Shown: positions 1 through 5,245, numbered from the stretch's first letter. The stretch is 6,398 nucleotides of DNA from Moraxellaceae bacterium (GCA_021156385.1 JAJNDL010000074.1:1-6398), one strand, 5' to 3'. Numbers and translations: made by a program. The notes: generated from the letters alone by a model not told the origin.

Positions 1-192
1 GTCGTGAACCAGGAGGCGGAGCAGTACACCTGGTGGTCGAACCGCGGCCAGGCCTATGCCAAGAACGTCGGGTGGCGCATCGACTACCACATCGTCTCGC
101 CCGACCTGAAAGACAAGGTCAAGGGCACCAGCATCTATAAAGGCCAGAAGTTCTCGGACCACGCGCCGCTGATCCTGGATTACGACATCTGA
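1..192 (+). CDS. xthA: Exodeoxyribonuclease III, C-terminal fragment
   Basis: This is the last 63 codons of an open frame that enters from the left edge, so the true start is outside the window; the GTG at 4 is an internal valine. The fragment matches the C-terminal end of the ExoIII/AP endonuclease family. It has YTWWSNRGQA near its start, then WRIDY (Asp at fragment residue 28, equivalent to E. coli Asp229), and finally SDHAP (Asp53-His54, equivalent to the catalytic Asp258-His259). These residues belong to the metal-dependent active site that cuts DNA at abasic sites and degrades duplex DNA from the 3' end during base excision repair in the cytoplasm. The catalytic C-terminus is intact. 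The methyltransferase gene follows after 41 bp on the same strand with no terminator between, so the two may be co-transcribed. Confidence 0.93.
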   Translation, partial: VVNQEAEQYTWWSNRGQAYAKNVGWRIDYHIVSPDLKDKVKGTSIYKGQKFSDHAPLILDYDI

Positions 193-213
193 TCAATGCC
201 CTTTCCCGCCCGC

Positions 214-225
214 GGGGAGGGAGGA
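214..225 (+). promoter_or_regulatory. Ribosome binding site of the methyltransferase gene
   Basis: A purine block GGGGAGGGAGGA lies 8 bases before the ATG at 234 and fixes that start. The bases CTTTCC at 201-206 are complementary to GGAAAG at 223-228. A weak 6-bp stem could therefore cover the 3' edge of this site; whether it matters is unknown. Confidence 0.7.
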
Positions 226-233
226 AAGCCATC

Positions 234-845
234 ATGAGCGAAAAGAAATTCGTTGCCCCCGATGCCGCCACCGTCGCGCGCTGGCGCCAGGACATCGTCT
301 TCACCGAAAGCGTGCGCGGCTGCGAATTCACCTTCCACACCACTTGGGGCATCTTCTCGCCGCGCGCCATCGACGAGGGCTCGCGCCTGCTGCTCGACCA
401 CCTCGACGTGAACCCGACCGACGACTGCATGGATGTCGGCTGCGGCTACGGCGTGCTCGGCATGACGCTGGCGAAGCTGGCGCCGCAGGGCCGCACGCTG
501 CTCATCGACAAGGATTTCGTGGCCGTGGACTACGCGCAGAAGAATTGCACGCTGAACCGGCTGGGCAACACCGAGGTCATCCTGAGCAACGGCTTCAACC
601 AGGTGCCGAAGGACCGCAAGTTCGACCTTATCGTCTCCAACCTGCCGGCCAAGGTCGGCAACGAGCAGCACTATCTCTATCTTTTCGATGCGCATGCGCA
701 CCTCAAGCCGGGCGGCCGCTTCGTGGTGGTCACCATCAACGGCCTGCGCGAGTTCATTGCCCGTACCTTCAAGGAAGTCTTCGGCAATTACGACAAGCTG
801 AAGCAGGGCAAGACCTATACGGTGGCCCAGGCGATCCGCGAATAG
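234..845 (+). CDS. RsmC-like class I SAM-dependent methyltransferase
   Basis: A 203-residue cytoplasmic protein made of a single Rossmann-type methyltransferase domain. The N-terminal stretch FTFHTTWGIFSPRAIDEGS (residues 32-50) resembles the lead-in of RsmC/YbxB-type enzymes. Motif I is DVGCGYGVLG (67-76) for SAM binding, and the acidic loop is LIDKD (90-94). Motif IV, usually NPPF or NPPY, reads SNLPAK (135-140). LKPGG (157-161) is the typical motif after strand 5. Length fits the single catalytic half of RsmC, which methylates the N2 of a guanine in 16S rRNA, so an RNA guanine or similar N-methylation is the natural guess. The NLPA variant leaves the substrate uncertain. The ATG at 234 has a strong Shine-Dalgarno. 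The gene lies 41 bp after the exonuclease III gene and may share its transcript. Confidence 0.85.
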   Translation: MSEKKFVAPDAATVARWRQDIVFTESVRGCEFTFHTTWGIFSPRAIDEGSRLLLDHLDVNPTDDCMDVGCGYGVLGMTLAKLAPQGRTLLIDKDFVAVDYAQKNCTLNRLGNTEVILSNGFNQVPKDRKFDLIVSNLPAKVGNEQHYLYLFDAHAHLKPGGRFVVVTINGLREFIARTFKEVFGNYDKLKQGKTYTVAQAIRE

Positions 846-1130
846 TGGCCGGGTCGCCGGCCCGCTGCGCACCGAACTCGCCGCACGTAATTAATACGAT
901 TCCTACATTTCCCGCCGCATCCCGCAGAAGCCACACACTTCATTCCAGTAAGTTCACTCACTGCTTTTGCTTATTACTTTTGCCCTACGAACTGAAAACC
1001 ACAGGCCGGCGCCCGTCTGTTTGACTTCGAGGTGTGTCAGGGAGTGAAGCCGTGGTGCCACGGAAAGGGGCAGTGCAGGCGGGATTCCATGACGCGTCTC
1101 ATTCGGTCTCTCAAGACAGGAGCACGTCTC
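846..1130. other. Non-coding gap with AT-rich centre
   Basis: I see no convincing gene in these 285 bases. A 6-bp hairpin (GGCCGG 847-852 with CCGGCC 857-862) directly follows the methyltransferase stop but has no T tract, so it is not a clear intrinsic terminator. From about 885 to 1000 the sequence is notably AT-richer than its surroundings, including GTAATTAATACGAT (887-900) and TTTTGCTTATTACTTTT (965-981). This is where a promoter for the following small gene would be expected, but no -35/-10 pair with good spacing stands out. Downstream, CCGTG (1050-1054) and CACGG (1059-1063) can form a small hairpin in the leader of that gene. Confidence 0.45.
1118..1122 (+). promoter_or_regulatory. 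Ribosome binding site of the small exported protein
   Basis: AGGAG lies 8 bases before the ATG at 1131. It decides between that start and the in-frame ATG at 1089 (18-residue extension), which has no comparable site. Confidence 0.7.
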
Positions 1131-1445
1131 ATGAAACTTTCATCTTTTGTACTCGGCGCCCTGGGTTCCATGCTGATGGCTTCCGCCGCACTGGCGGAAA
1201 TCGAAGCCCCGGCGGCGGATGCGACCGGCTCCACGCCGGCTGCCACGGAAACCGCACCGGCCCCGGCTGCCGATGCGGGCGCGACGCCGTCCGGCAACGG
1301 CATTCCGGCCGATGCCGCTGCCGGCGCTAACACCGGTGGCGACCCGGCAGGTACGGCAGCCAGCGCTGACGACAAGGCCAAGGAAGAGGCAAAGGACAAA
1401 GAAAAGTCCGATGCCGGCGAGAAAGGCAGCGAAGCCCAGGGCTGA
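1131..1445 (+). CDS. Small exported Ala-rich acidic protein, unknown function
   Basis: I do not recognise a family. The 104-residue product has a clear Sec-type signal peptide: a short basic start (MK), a hydrophobic core from about residues 5 to 17, and an A-x-A site (ALA, 20-22), predicting cleavage before Glu23. The mature part of 82 residues is low complexity: about 30% Ala with many Pro, Gly, Thr and Asp to residue 80, then a tail rich in Lys, Glu and Asp (80-101). It has no Cys, aromatic, His or Arg residue and a net charge near -10, so it is probably disordered in the periplasm or outside the cell. Without a lipobox Cys it is not a lipoprotein. It stands alone, with a candidate terminator about 105 bp downstream and a convergent SDR gene beyond. 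The reading frame plus signal peptide plus Shine-Dalgarno make it a real gene, but its role is open. Confidence 0.72.
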   Translation: MKLSSFVLGALGSMLMASAALAEIEAPAADATGSTPAATETAPAPAADAGATPSGNGIPADAAAGANTGGDPAGTAASADDKAKEEAKDKEKSDAGEKGSEAQG

Positions 1446-1470
1446 GCGGCATTCCTTGCGGGAAATGACG

Positions 1471-1489
1471 GGCCGGCATGACGCCGGCC
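1471..1489 (+). repeat. Perfect 7-bp hairpin after the small exported gene
   Basis: GGCCGGC (1471-1477) and GCCGGCC (1483-1489) flank the loop ATGAC. It lies 26 bases after the stop codon. It is not followed by a T run, so by itself it is a poor intrinsic terminator; it could protect the 3' end of the mRNA or act with Rho. Confidence 0.45.
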
Positions 1490-1549
1490 TGTCGCAGGGT
1501 TGGTGTCGGGAATCAAGGCTGGGTGAGTCCTGTTTCCCGATGCTGACGG

Positions 1550-1578
1550 TGGCGGCCGCAGGGCCGCCATTTTCTTTT
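1550..1578 (+). terminator. Intrinsic terminator between convergent genes
   Basis: TGGCGGCC (1550-1557) pairs perfectly with GGCCGCCA (1562-1569) around the loop GCAG. The stem is followed by TTTTCTTTT (1570-1578). This is a canonical Rho-independent terminator for plus-strand transcription and would end the small exported gene's transcript before it runs antisense into the SDR gene. On the minus strand the hairpin is followed by ACCGTC rather than T, so it is a weaker stop for the SDR transcript, although it lies just beyond that gene's stop codon. Confidence 0.8.
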
Positions 1579-1585
1579 GGGCGGC

Positions 1586-2392
1586 TCAGGCGCCGGTGAC
1601 CGGCTTCTCGCGCTGCACCAGCAGGCCTGCCATCCAGGTCACGACGCTGCGCGGGAAGAGACGCACGAAGAGCGGCAGGGGTTTGTTCATGAGGCCGGTG
1701 ACGATGACCGGCGTGCCGCCGTTGAGGGCGCGCAGCGCACTGCGCGCGACGAGCTCCGGCGAGTCCATCAACTTCGCCGCGAAGGTGCCGTGATTGCCGG
1801 CGACATCGTGGAAGGGGGTGTCGGTCGCGCCCGGGCAGACGGCGGTGACGCGGATGCCGTTGCGCTTTTCTTCCGCGGCCAGCGCTTCCGAGAACATCAG
1901 CACATAGGATTTCGTGGCGCCGTAGACGGCGAAGCGCGGACAGGCCTGGAAGGCGGCGACCGAGGCGATGTTCATGATACGGCCCGCCCGGCGCTGACGC
2001 ATGCCGGGCAGCACGGCATGGCAGAGCTCGGTAAGGGCCACCATGTTGAGTTGCATCATGCCCTGGATGCGGTCCAGCGGCATGTCGGCAAAGGGATCGT
2101 TGATGCCGAAGCCGGCGTTGTTGATCAGCGTGTCGATGGCGAGGCCGCGCGCGGTCACCGCCTCGACGAGCTTGCCGGCGCTGCCTGGCTGCTCGAGGTC
2201 GAGGGCGATCACTTCCACGCGGCGACCCGACTGGCGCAGTTCGCTGGCCAGCGCTTCCAGCCTGGCGGCGCGGCGGGCGACCAGCACCAGGGCCTGCTCC
2301 TCCGCCGCGGCGAGCTGGCGGGCCAGGGCTTCGCCGATGCCGCTGGAGGCGCCGGTGATGACGGTGGCAAGGACGGGGGCGGACGGGGACAT
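1586..2392 (-). CDS. SDR family NAD(P)-dependent oxidoreductase
   Basis: A 268-residue classical short-chain dehydrogenase/reductase. The cofactor-binding motif TGASSGIG is at residues 13-20, with an Arg-rich end of strand 2 (VARR, 38-41) that suggests preference for NADP(H). NNAG is at 91-94. The catalytic set is Asn116, Ser144, Tyr157 and Lys161 (YGATK), and CPG is at 186-188 after strand 6. The tail (about 236-260) is hydrophobic and basic, as in the DltE/COG0300-like branch, and may touch membranes. The substrate cannot be deduced. The start at 2392 is chosen because AAAAGGAG lies 6 bases upstream of it and the SDR fold begins directly after; an in-frame extension to 2491 would add 33 residues unlike any SDR N-terminus. 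The gene is alone on its strand and convergent with the small exported gene. Confidence 0.93.
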   Translation of the reverse strand: MSPSAPVLATVITGASSGIGEALARQLAAAEEQALVLVARRAARLEALASELRQSGRRVEVIALDLEQPGSAGKLVEAVTARGLAIDTLINNAGFGINDPFADMPLDRIQGMMQLNMVALTELCHAVLPGMRQRRAGRIMNIASVAAFQACPRFAVYGATKSYVLMFSEALAAEEKRNGIRVTAVCPGATDTPFHDVAGNHGTFAAKLMDSPELVARSALRALNGGTPVIVTGLMNKPLPLFVRLFPRSVVTWMAGLLVQREKPVTGA

Positions 2393-2453
2393 GGCGGGCT
2401 CCTTTTGGTACCGGCTGTTTATACCGGCTGGCAGTGGCGCAGCGGACGATCGA

Positions 2454-2465
2454 CGTGGGCCCACG
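2454..2465. promoter_or_regulatory. 12-bp perfect palindrome, possible operator
   Basis: CGTGGGCCCACG reads the same on both strands. It overlaps the candidate -10 box of the SDR promoter (2463-2468) and the expected transcription start near 2456, where a repressor would block transcription. Only one such palindrome is present and no regulator gene is next to it. Confidence 0.3.
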
Positions 2466-2491
2466 GTATTCGACACTTCGATAACTGTCAA
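2463..2491 (-). promoter_or_regulatory. Candidate sigma-70 promoter for the SDR gene
   Basis: Read on the minus strand, TTGACA (complement of 2486-2491) is a perfect -35 box. It is followed after 17 bases by TACCGT (complement of 2463-2468), a weak -10 with 3 of 6 consensus bases. Transcription would start near 2456, giving a leader of about 64 bases. The -35 box overlaps a direct repeat GACAGTT (complement of 2483-2489 and 2491-2497). An alternative -10, TATAAA (complement of 2418-2423), lies closer to the gene but has no good -35. Confidence 0.4.
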
Positions 2492-2691
2492 ACTGTCGCG
2501 GGGCGCTGCAGATCTCAGATTGGGGCGACTTGTCAGGACGGCCTGCCAGAGCGGCTAGCCAGGACGGCCATTTCGGATGGTCTCGCACGGCATCCTGAAG
2601 CAGCTCCCTTTCGCCATCCCCCGCCGGAGGCCTGCCGCGACGGCCGAATCGGTTGCCCGGCCATCCCGCCAGGCGGCGCAAAGAGCCTTCC

Positions 2692-2755
2692 GGTAGTCCG
2701 TTTGCGCGAGTTGCGTAGCGCGGCCTTCGCCGCGCTTGAGTTACGCGGGACTACC
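2692..2755. repeat. REP-like nested inverted repeat
   Basis: The outer arms GGTAGTCC (2692-2699) and GGACTACC (2748-2755) are perfect inverted copies. A second pair, GCGT (2713-2716) and ACGC (2743-2746), lies inside them. The core is an 8-bp stem AGCGCGGC (2717-2724) and GCCGCGCT (2729-2736) with loop CTTC. The core reads GTAG followed by CGCGGC-CTTC-GCCGCG, the layout of REP elements recognised by RAYT transposases, where a GTAG tetranucleotide precedes a GC hairpin. Both outer edges also carry GTAG, on opposite strands. It lies 15 bp before yqgE. Whether it is repeated in the genome cannot be seen here. Confidence 0.5.
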
Positions 2756-2763
2756 CCCATACT
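2736..2763 (+). promoter_or_regulatory. Candidate yqgE promoter giving a leaderless mRNA
   Basis: TTGAGT (2736-2741, 4 of 6 consensus bases) and CATACT (2758-2763, 4 of 6) are 16 bases apart. The expected start point, 7 bases after the -10 box, is base 2770, which is the A of the yqgE ATG. This agrees with the absence of any purine-rich ribosome binding site in front of yqgE. The -35 box sits on the right arm of the REP-like hairpin. Confidence 0.35.
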
Positions 2764-2769
2764 TCCCCC

Positions 2770-3339
2770 ATGACCCTGCCCGATGCCAACTTCACGCACC
2801 AGTGCCTGATCGCCATGCCCAACATGGCGGATCCGCGCTTCACGCATTCGCTGACCTACATCATCAAGCACGATGAGGAGGGCGCGGTGGGGCTCGTCGT
2901 CAACAAGCCGCTGCAACTGCCGCTGACCAAGTTGCTGGCGGAACTCAGCAGCAACCTCGTGGCGCCGTTGCGCCATCCCGACCAGCTCGTGCTCTTCGGC
3001 GGACCCATGAACACGCAGATGGGCTTCGTGCTGCATCGCGAGCAGGGCCAGTGGAACAGCACGCTGCCGATCGAGGAGGACATCTGCGTGACTAGCTCGC
3101 GCGACATCCTCGACGCCATCGCCCAGGGCCAGGGCCCCGACGACTACCTGGTGGTGCTGGGCTATGCCGGCTGGGCGGCCGGCCAGCTCGAGGAAGAGAT
3201 GGCCGCCAACGCCTGGCTGAGCTGTCCGGCCGACCACGACCTGCTCTTCGGCCTGCCCTTCGAGCAGCGCTGGGAAGCGGGCATCCACAAGCTGGGTGTC
3301 GACCCGGTGTTCCTCACTAGCGAGGCCGGGCACGCCTAG
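2770..3339 (+). CDS. yqgE: YqgE/AlgH family protein (DUF179)
   Basis: A 189-residue cytoplasmic protein of the usual family length. Family landmarks are in order: FLIAMP-like CLIAMP (12-17), SLTYIIKHDEEGAVGLVVNK (27-46), FGGP (76-79), GYAGWAAGQLEEE (131-143), NAWL (147-150) and RWEAGIHKLG (167-176). The molecular function is unknown; AlgH was named for a proposed effect on alginate genes in Pseudomonas. It is nearly always next to ruvX, as here. The start is set by homology, since the family begins a few residues before LIAMP. The bases before the ATG are TTCCCCC, with no Shine-Dalgarno, so translation probably uses a leaderless or structure-independent route. The gap of 157 bp to ruvX is unusually wide for this pair. 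Confidence 0.95.
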   Translation: MTLPDANFTHQCLIAMPNMADPRFTHSLTYIIKHDEEGAVGLVVNKPLQLPLTKLLAELSSNLVAPLRHPDQLVLFGGPMNTQMGFVLHREQGQWNSTLPIEEDICVTSSRDILDAIAQGQGPDDYLVVLGYAGWAAGQLEEEMAANAWLSCPADHDLLFGLPFEQRWEAGIHKLGVDPVFLTSEAGHA

Positions 3340-3496
3340 GCCGGGCCGCTAGCTGCCGGTAAGCCAGGCTTCGGCCTGCCGCCGGGCTCCCGAAATTTCC
3401 GGTTCGCGCGCATTCCTTTGTGAAGGGGCAAGTCCGTGCCTGCATCTGCGGTCGAGGCTGCTTGGCCTGCGACGGCAATCGCTTCACACTTGCGCC
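3340..3496. other. yqgE-ruvX spacer with UUCG hairpin
   Basis: No gene is visible in these 157 bases. CAGGC (3365-3369) and GCCTG (3374-3378) close a very stable TTCG tetraloop; CCGG (3356-3359) and CCGG (3382-3385) could add an outer stem. There is no T tract after it, so it is more likely a processing or stabilising structure than an intrinsic terminator. Near the 3' end, TTGGCC (3462-3467) and CACACT (3485-3490), 17 bases apart, form a weak promoter candidate whose start point would be the ruvX ATG. Confidence 0.4.
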
Positions 3497-3937
3497 ATGT
3501 CCATATCTTCCTGCCAGCGCGTGCTGGGCTTCGACTTCGGCACCAAGCGCATCGGCGTGGCCACCGGCCAGGCTGTCACCGGCACGGCTGCACCGCTGCA
3601 GCCGGTGCCGGCCCGCGACGGCATTCCCGACTGGGCCAAACTCGACGCGCTACTTGCCGAATGGGCGCCCGAAGCGCTCATCGTCGGCCTCCCGCTCAAC
3701 ATGGACGACACCGAGTCCGAGCTCTCGCGCCTGGCGCGCAAGTTCGCCCGCCGCATGGCCGCGCGTTACCGCCTGCCGGTCTACATGTGTGACGAGCGCC
3801 TCTCCAGCCATTCGGCGCGCGGCCTGCTCATGGACGTGCAGGAGCGTCGGCGCGGCAAGCTGCCGGCCCTGGACTCCACCGCCGCGGTGCTGATCGCCGA
3901 AGCCTGGCTGGCCGATCCGCGGTTGCTGGCCCCGTAA
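3497..3937 (+). CDS. ruvX: Pre-16S rRNA 5' nuclease / putative Holliday junction resolvase RuvX (YqgF)
   Basis: A 146-residue protein with the RNase H-like YqgF fold. The motifs are GFDFGTKRIGVA (11-22, catalytic Asp13), VGLPLNMDDTESE (63-75), CDERLSSHSAR (98-108, Glu100) and LDSTAAVLIAEAWL (125-138, Asp126). Asp13, Glu100 and Asp126 are the expected metal-binding acidic residues. In E. coli, YqgF is essential and trims the 5' end of 16S rRNA during ribosome maturation; Holliday junction cleavage has been shown for some homologues. The family usually has MDG where this has MDD, a mild change. No upstream in-frame start fits, and the ATG has no Shine-Dalgarno: the preceding bases CACACTTGCGCC closely match those before yqgE. 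It precedes pyrB by 194 bp, and pyrR is missing from that gap. Confidence 0.95.
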   Translation: MSISSCQRVLGFDFGTKRIGVATGQAVTGTAAPLQPVPARDGIPDWAKLDALLAEWAPEALIVGLPLNMDDTESELSRLARKFARRMAARYRLPVYMCDERLSSHSARGLLMDVQERRRGKLPALDSTAAVLIAEAWLADPRLLAP

Positions 3938-4099
3938 GGTAGACGGGCGCAGCAAGCCCCTGCCTTCCGGCAGCGGACGCGGGCGCATGGGCACCACCCT
4001 GCACGAGGATTGCCGTCGCCCTGTTCCAGTCGTTCGCAATTCTGTTCTCCGTTGCGCCCGATTCGGCCCTGTCCCTGTAGTGCGTCATACTTTCTCCTG

Positions 4100-4118
4100 T
4101 ACAATCGCCGCGGCCCCC
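4100..4118 (+). promoter_or_regulatory. pyrB: Candidate pyrB -10 box and G/C start region
   Basis: TACAAT (4100-4105) matches 5 of 6 bases of the -10 consensus, with TG directly in front of it. No good -35 box is found at 16 to 18 bases (GTAGTG at 4077-4082 for a 17-base spacer), so an activator or poor basal strength is possible. The start would fall near 4112, in GGCCCCC (4112-4118), leaving a leader of about 20 bases. A G/C-run start recalls pyrimidine genes controlled by nucleotide-sensitive start choice or slippage, but that is only an analogy. Confidence 0.5.
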
Positions 4119-4124
4119 AAGGAA
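4119..4124 (+). promoter_or_regulatory. pyrB: Ribosome binding site of pyrB
   Basis: AAGGAA lies 7 bases before the ATG at 4132 and fixes that start. GCGG (4110-4113) could pair with CCGC (4127-4130) and place the site in the loop of a weak 4-bp hairpin. The contrast with the missing sites of yqgE and ruvX is notable. Confidence 0.75.
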
Positions 4125-4131
4125 CTCCGCC

Positions 4132-5115
4132 ATGCACTTCTCCTCCGCGCATGAAGCCAGCCGCCTGCAGCTCAACGACCATGGCCGGCTCCGGCACTTC
4201 CTCACCACCGAAGGCCTGTCCCGCGCACTGCTCACCGAAATCCTCGATACCGCCGAGACGTTTCTCGATCCGGACTCCGGCGCCATCCTGAACCGCCCGC
4301 TGCTTGCCGGGCGCACGGTGATGAACCTGTTCTTCGAGGCCTCGACGCGCACGCGCACCACCTTCGAGGTCGCCGCCAAACGTCTTTCCGCCGACGTGCT
4401 CAACATCGACATCTCCAAGAGCTCGACCAGCAAGGGCGAAACGCTGCGCGACATGCTCTGGAACCTCGAGGCGATGACCGCCGACATCTTCGTGGTGCGC
4501 CACGGCGACTCCGGCGCCGCCCACTTCATCGCCAAGCAGGTCACGCCGCACGTGGCGGTGATCAATGCCGGCGACGGCCGCCATGCGCATCCGACGCAGG
4601 CCATGCTGGACATGCTCACCATCCGCCGCCATGCCGGCGCCTTCGAGAATCTCTCGGTCGCCATCATCGGCGACATCCGCCACTCGCGCGTGGCGCGCTC
4701 GGAAATCCACGCGCTGCAGACGCTGGGCGCGAAGGAAATCCGCGTCATCGGCCCGCGCACGCTCCTGCCGCAGGGCTTCGACCAGCTCGGCGTGCAGCTC
4801 TTCGAGCGCATGGAGGAGGGCCTGGCCGACGTGGACGTGGCGATCGCGCTGCGCATCCAGAACGAGCGCATGGACTCGGCGCTGCTGCCCGGCGCGGAAG
4901 AGTTCTACGCGCTCTACGGCCTCACCCGCGAAAAACTGAAATACGCCAAGCCGGATGCCCTCGTCATGCATCCGGGGCCGATCAACCGCGGCGTGGAAAT
5001 CGAATCGGAAGTGGCGGACGGCCCGCAATCCGTGATCCTGAAACAGGTGAACTACGGGATCGCCGTGCGCATGGCCGTGCTCAGCCTCGCCATGCAGGGC
5101 CAGCTCGGCGGCTGA
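4132..5115 (+). CDS. pyrB: Aspartate carbamoyltransferase catalytic subunit
   Basis: A 327-residue enzyme that joins carbamoyl phosphate and aspartate to make N-carbamoyl-aspartate, the committed step of UMP synthesis in the cytoplasm. Motifs: [13 protein letters not shown] (67-79) with the carbamoyl-phosphate loop STRTR (71-75), STSKGET (98-104), [15 protein letters not shown] (148-162), [11 protein letters not shown] (180-190), RIQNER (241-246) and MHPGPINRG (279-287). All key residues appear intact. The sequence resembles the Pseudomonas-type (class A) enzyme, including the N-terminal extension before [13 protein letters not shown]. That form needs the dihydroorotase-like PyrC' for assembly, and a pyrC' gene follows after 140 bp. 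No regulatory subunit gene (pyrI) is present. PyrR, the usual neighbour in Pseudomonas, is also absent. Confidence 0.97.
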   Translation: MHFSSAHEASRLQLNDHGRLRHFLTTEGLSRALLTEILDTAETFLDPDSGAILNRPLLAGRTVMNLFFEASTRTRTTFEVAAKRLSADVLNIDISKSSTSKGETLRDMLWNLEAMTADIFVVRHGDSGAAHFIAKQVTPHVAVINAGDGRHAHPTQAMLDMLTIRRHAGAFENLSVAIIGDIRHSRVARSEIHALQTLGAKEIRVIGPRTLLPQGFDQLGVQLFERMEEGLADVDVAIALRIQNERMDSALLPGAEEFYALYGLTREKLKYAKPDALVMHPGPINRGVEIESEVADGPQSVILKQVNYGIAVRMAVLSLAMQGQLGG

Positions 5116-5170
5116 CCGGCGGGACTGCCGTATCCGAATTTTCCGCAGGAGCAGCTTCAGTCGTGCACCG

Positions 5171-5212
5171 GCGCCCGGGATGTCCCGGGCGCATGACGGA
5201 TGAAGCCCGGGC
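5171..5212 (+). repeat. Perfect palindrome with third CCCGGG copy in the pyrB-pyrC' gap
   Basis: GCGCCCGGGA (5171-5180) and TCCCGGGCGC (5183-5192) are perfect inverted copies separated by TG, giving a 9-bp all-GC stem with an ATGT loop in RNA. GCCCGGGC (5205-5212) repeats the core a third time and could pair with either arm, so alternative folds are possible. There is no T tract, so it is not an intrinsic terminator. It may set the relative amounts of pyrB and pyrC' by pausing, processing or protecting the mRNA end. Confidence 0.6.
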
Positions 5213-5245
5213 CTGCAACGACCGCGACCACAGAACGCATTGCAA

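Larger units (their letters stand above)
2393..2769. other. Divergent control region between SDR gene and yqgE
   Basis: These 377 bases contain no gene I can support. The left third belongs to the SDR gene: its Shine-Dalgarno (AGGAG, complement of 2399-2403), a spaced direct repeat TACCGGCTG (2409-2417 and 2422-2430), a palindrome and a candidate promoter. I see little in about 2500-2690. The right part carries a nested inverted repeat (2692-2755) and the candidate yqgE promoter. Open frames that cross it on either strand are shadows with no recognisable protein. Confidence 0.6.
3938..4131. other. ruvX-pyrB spacer; no pyrR
   Basis: These 194 bases are too short for pyrR (about 170 codons), and no PyrR-like fragment is seen in any frame. 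A small hairpin CTGCC (3960-3964) and GGCAG (3969-3973) with loop TTCC follows ruvX, without a T tract. The last 50 bases are AT-richer and contain the pyrB promoter candidate. There is no long leader, leader peptide or T-rich attenuator of the E. coli pyrBI kind. Confidence 0.6.

Noticed and set aside
180..872. Minus-strand open frame of 230 codons opposite the methyltransferase
   Set aside because: It is antisense to a clear methyltransferase, has a shadow-like composition, and has no ribosome binding site.
1021..1090. Possible riboswitch in the leader of the small exported gene
   Set aside because: A short hairpin (1050-1063) and G-rich patches are present, but I could not match any riboswitch core or switching pair, and the downstream gene suggests no ligand.
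1032..1130. Longer version of the small exported protein starting at 1032 or 1089
   Set aside because: Neither start has a good Shine-Dalgarno, while the ATG at 1131 has AGGAG at 8 bases and directly begins a normal signal peptide. The start at 1089 is not fully excluded.
1140..2681. Long minus-strand open frame of 513 codons
   Set aside because: It is a high-GC shadow of the SDR gene in another frame, Arg/Pro-rich and without any recognisable motif; the SDR frame has a full catalytic set and a ribosome binding site.
1577..2773. Plus-strand open frame of 398 codons antisense to the SDR gene
   Set aside because: It has no family motif, runs through the divergent control region, and is explained by the strong codon bias of the SDR gene.
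3340..3400. Terminator after yqgE
   Set aside because: The UUCG hairpin at 3365-3378 is stable but has no following T run, so it does not meet the pattern of an intrinsic terminator.
3781..5028. Minus-strand open frames of 415 and 347 codons opposite ruvX and pyrB
   Set aside because: They lie antisense to genes with intact family motifs and have the His/Arg/Ala-rich composition of antisense GC-rich coding DNA.
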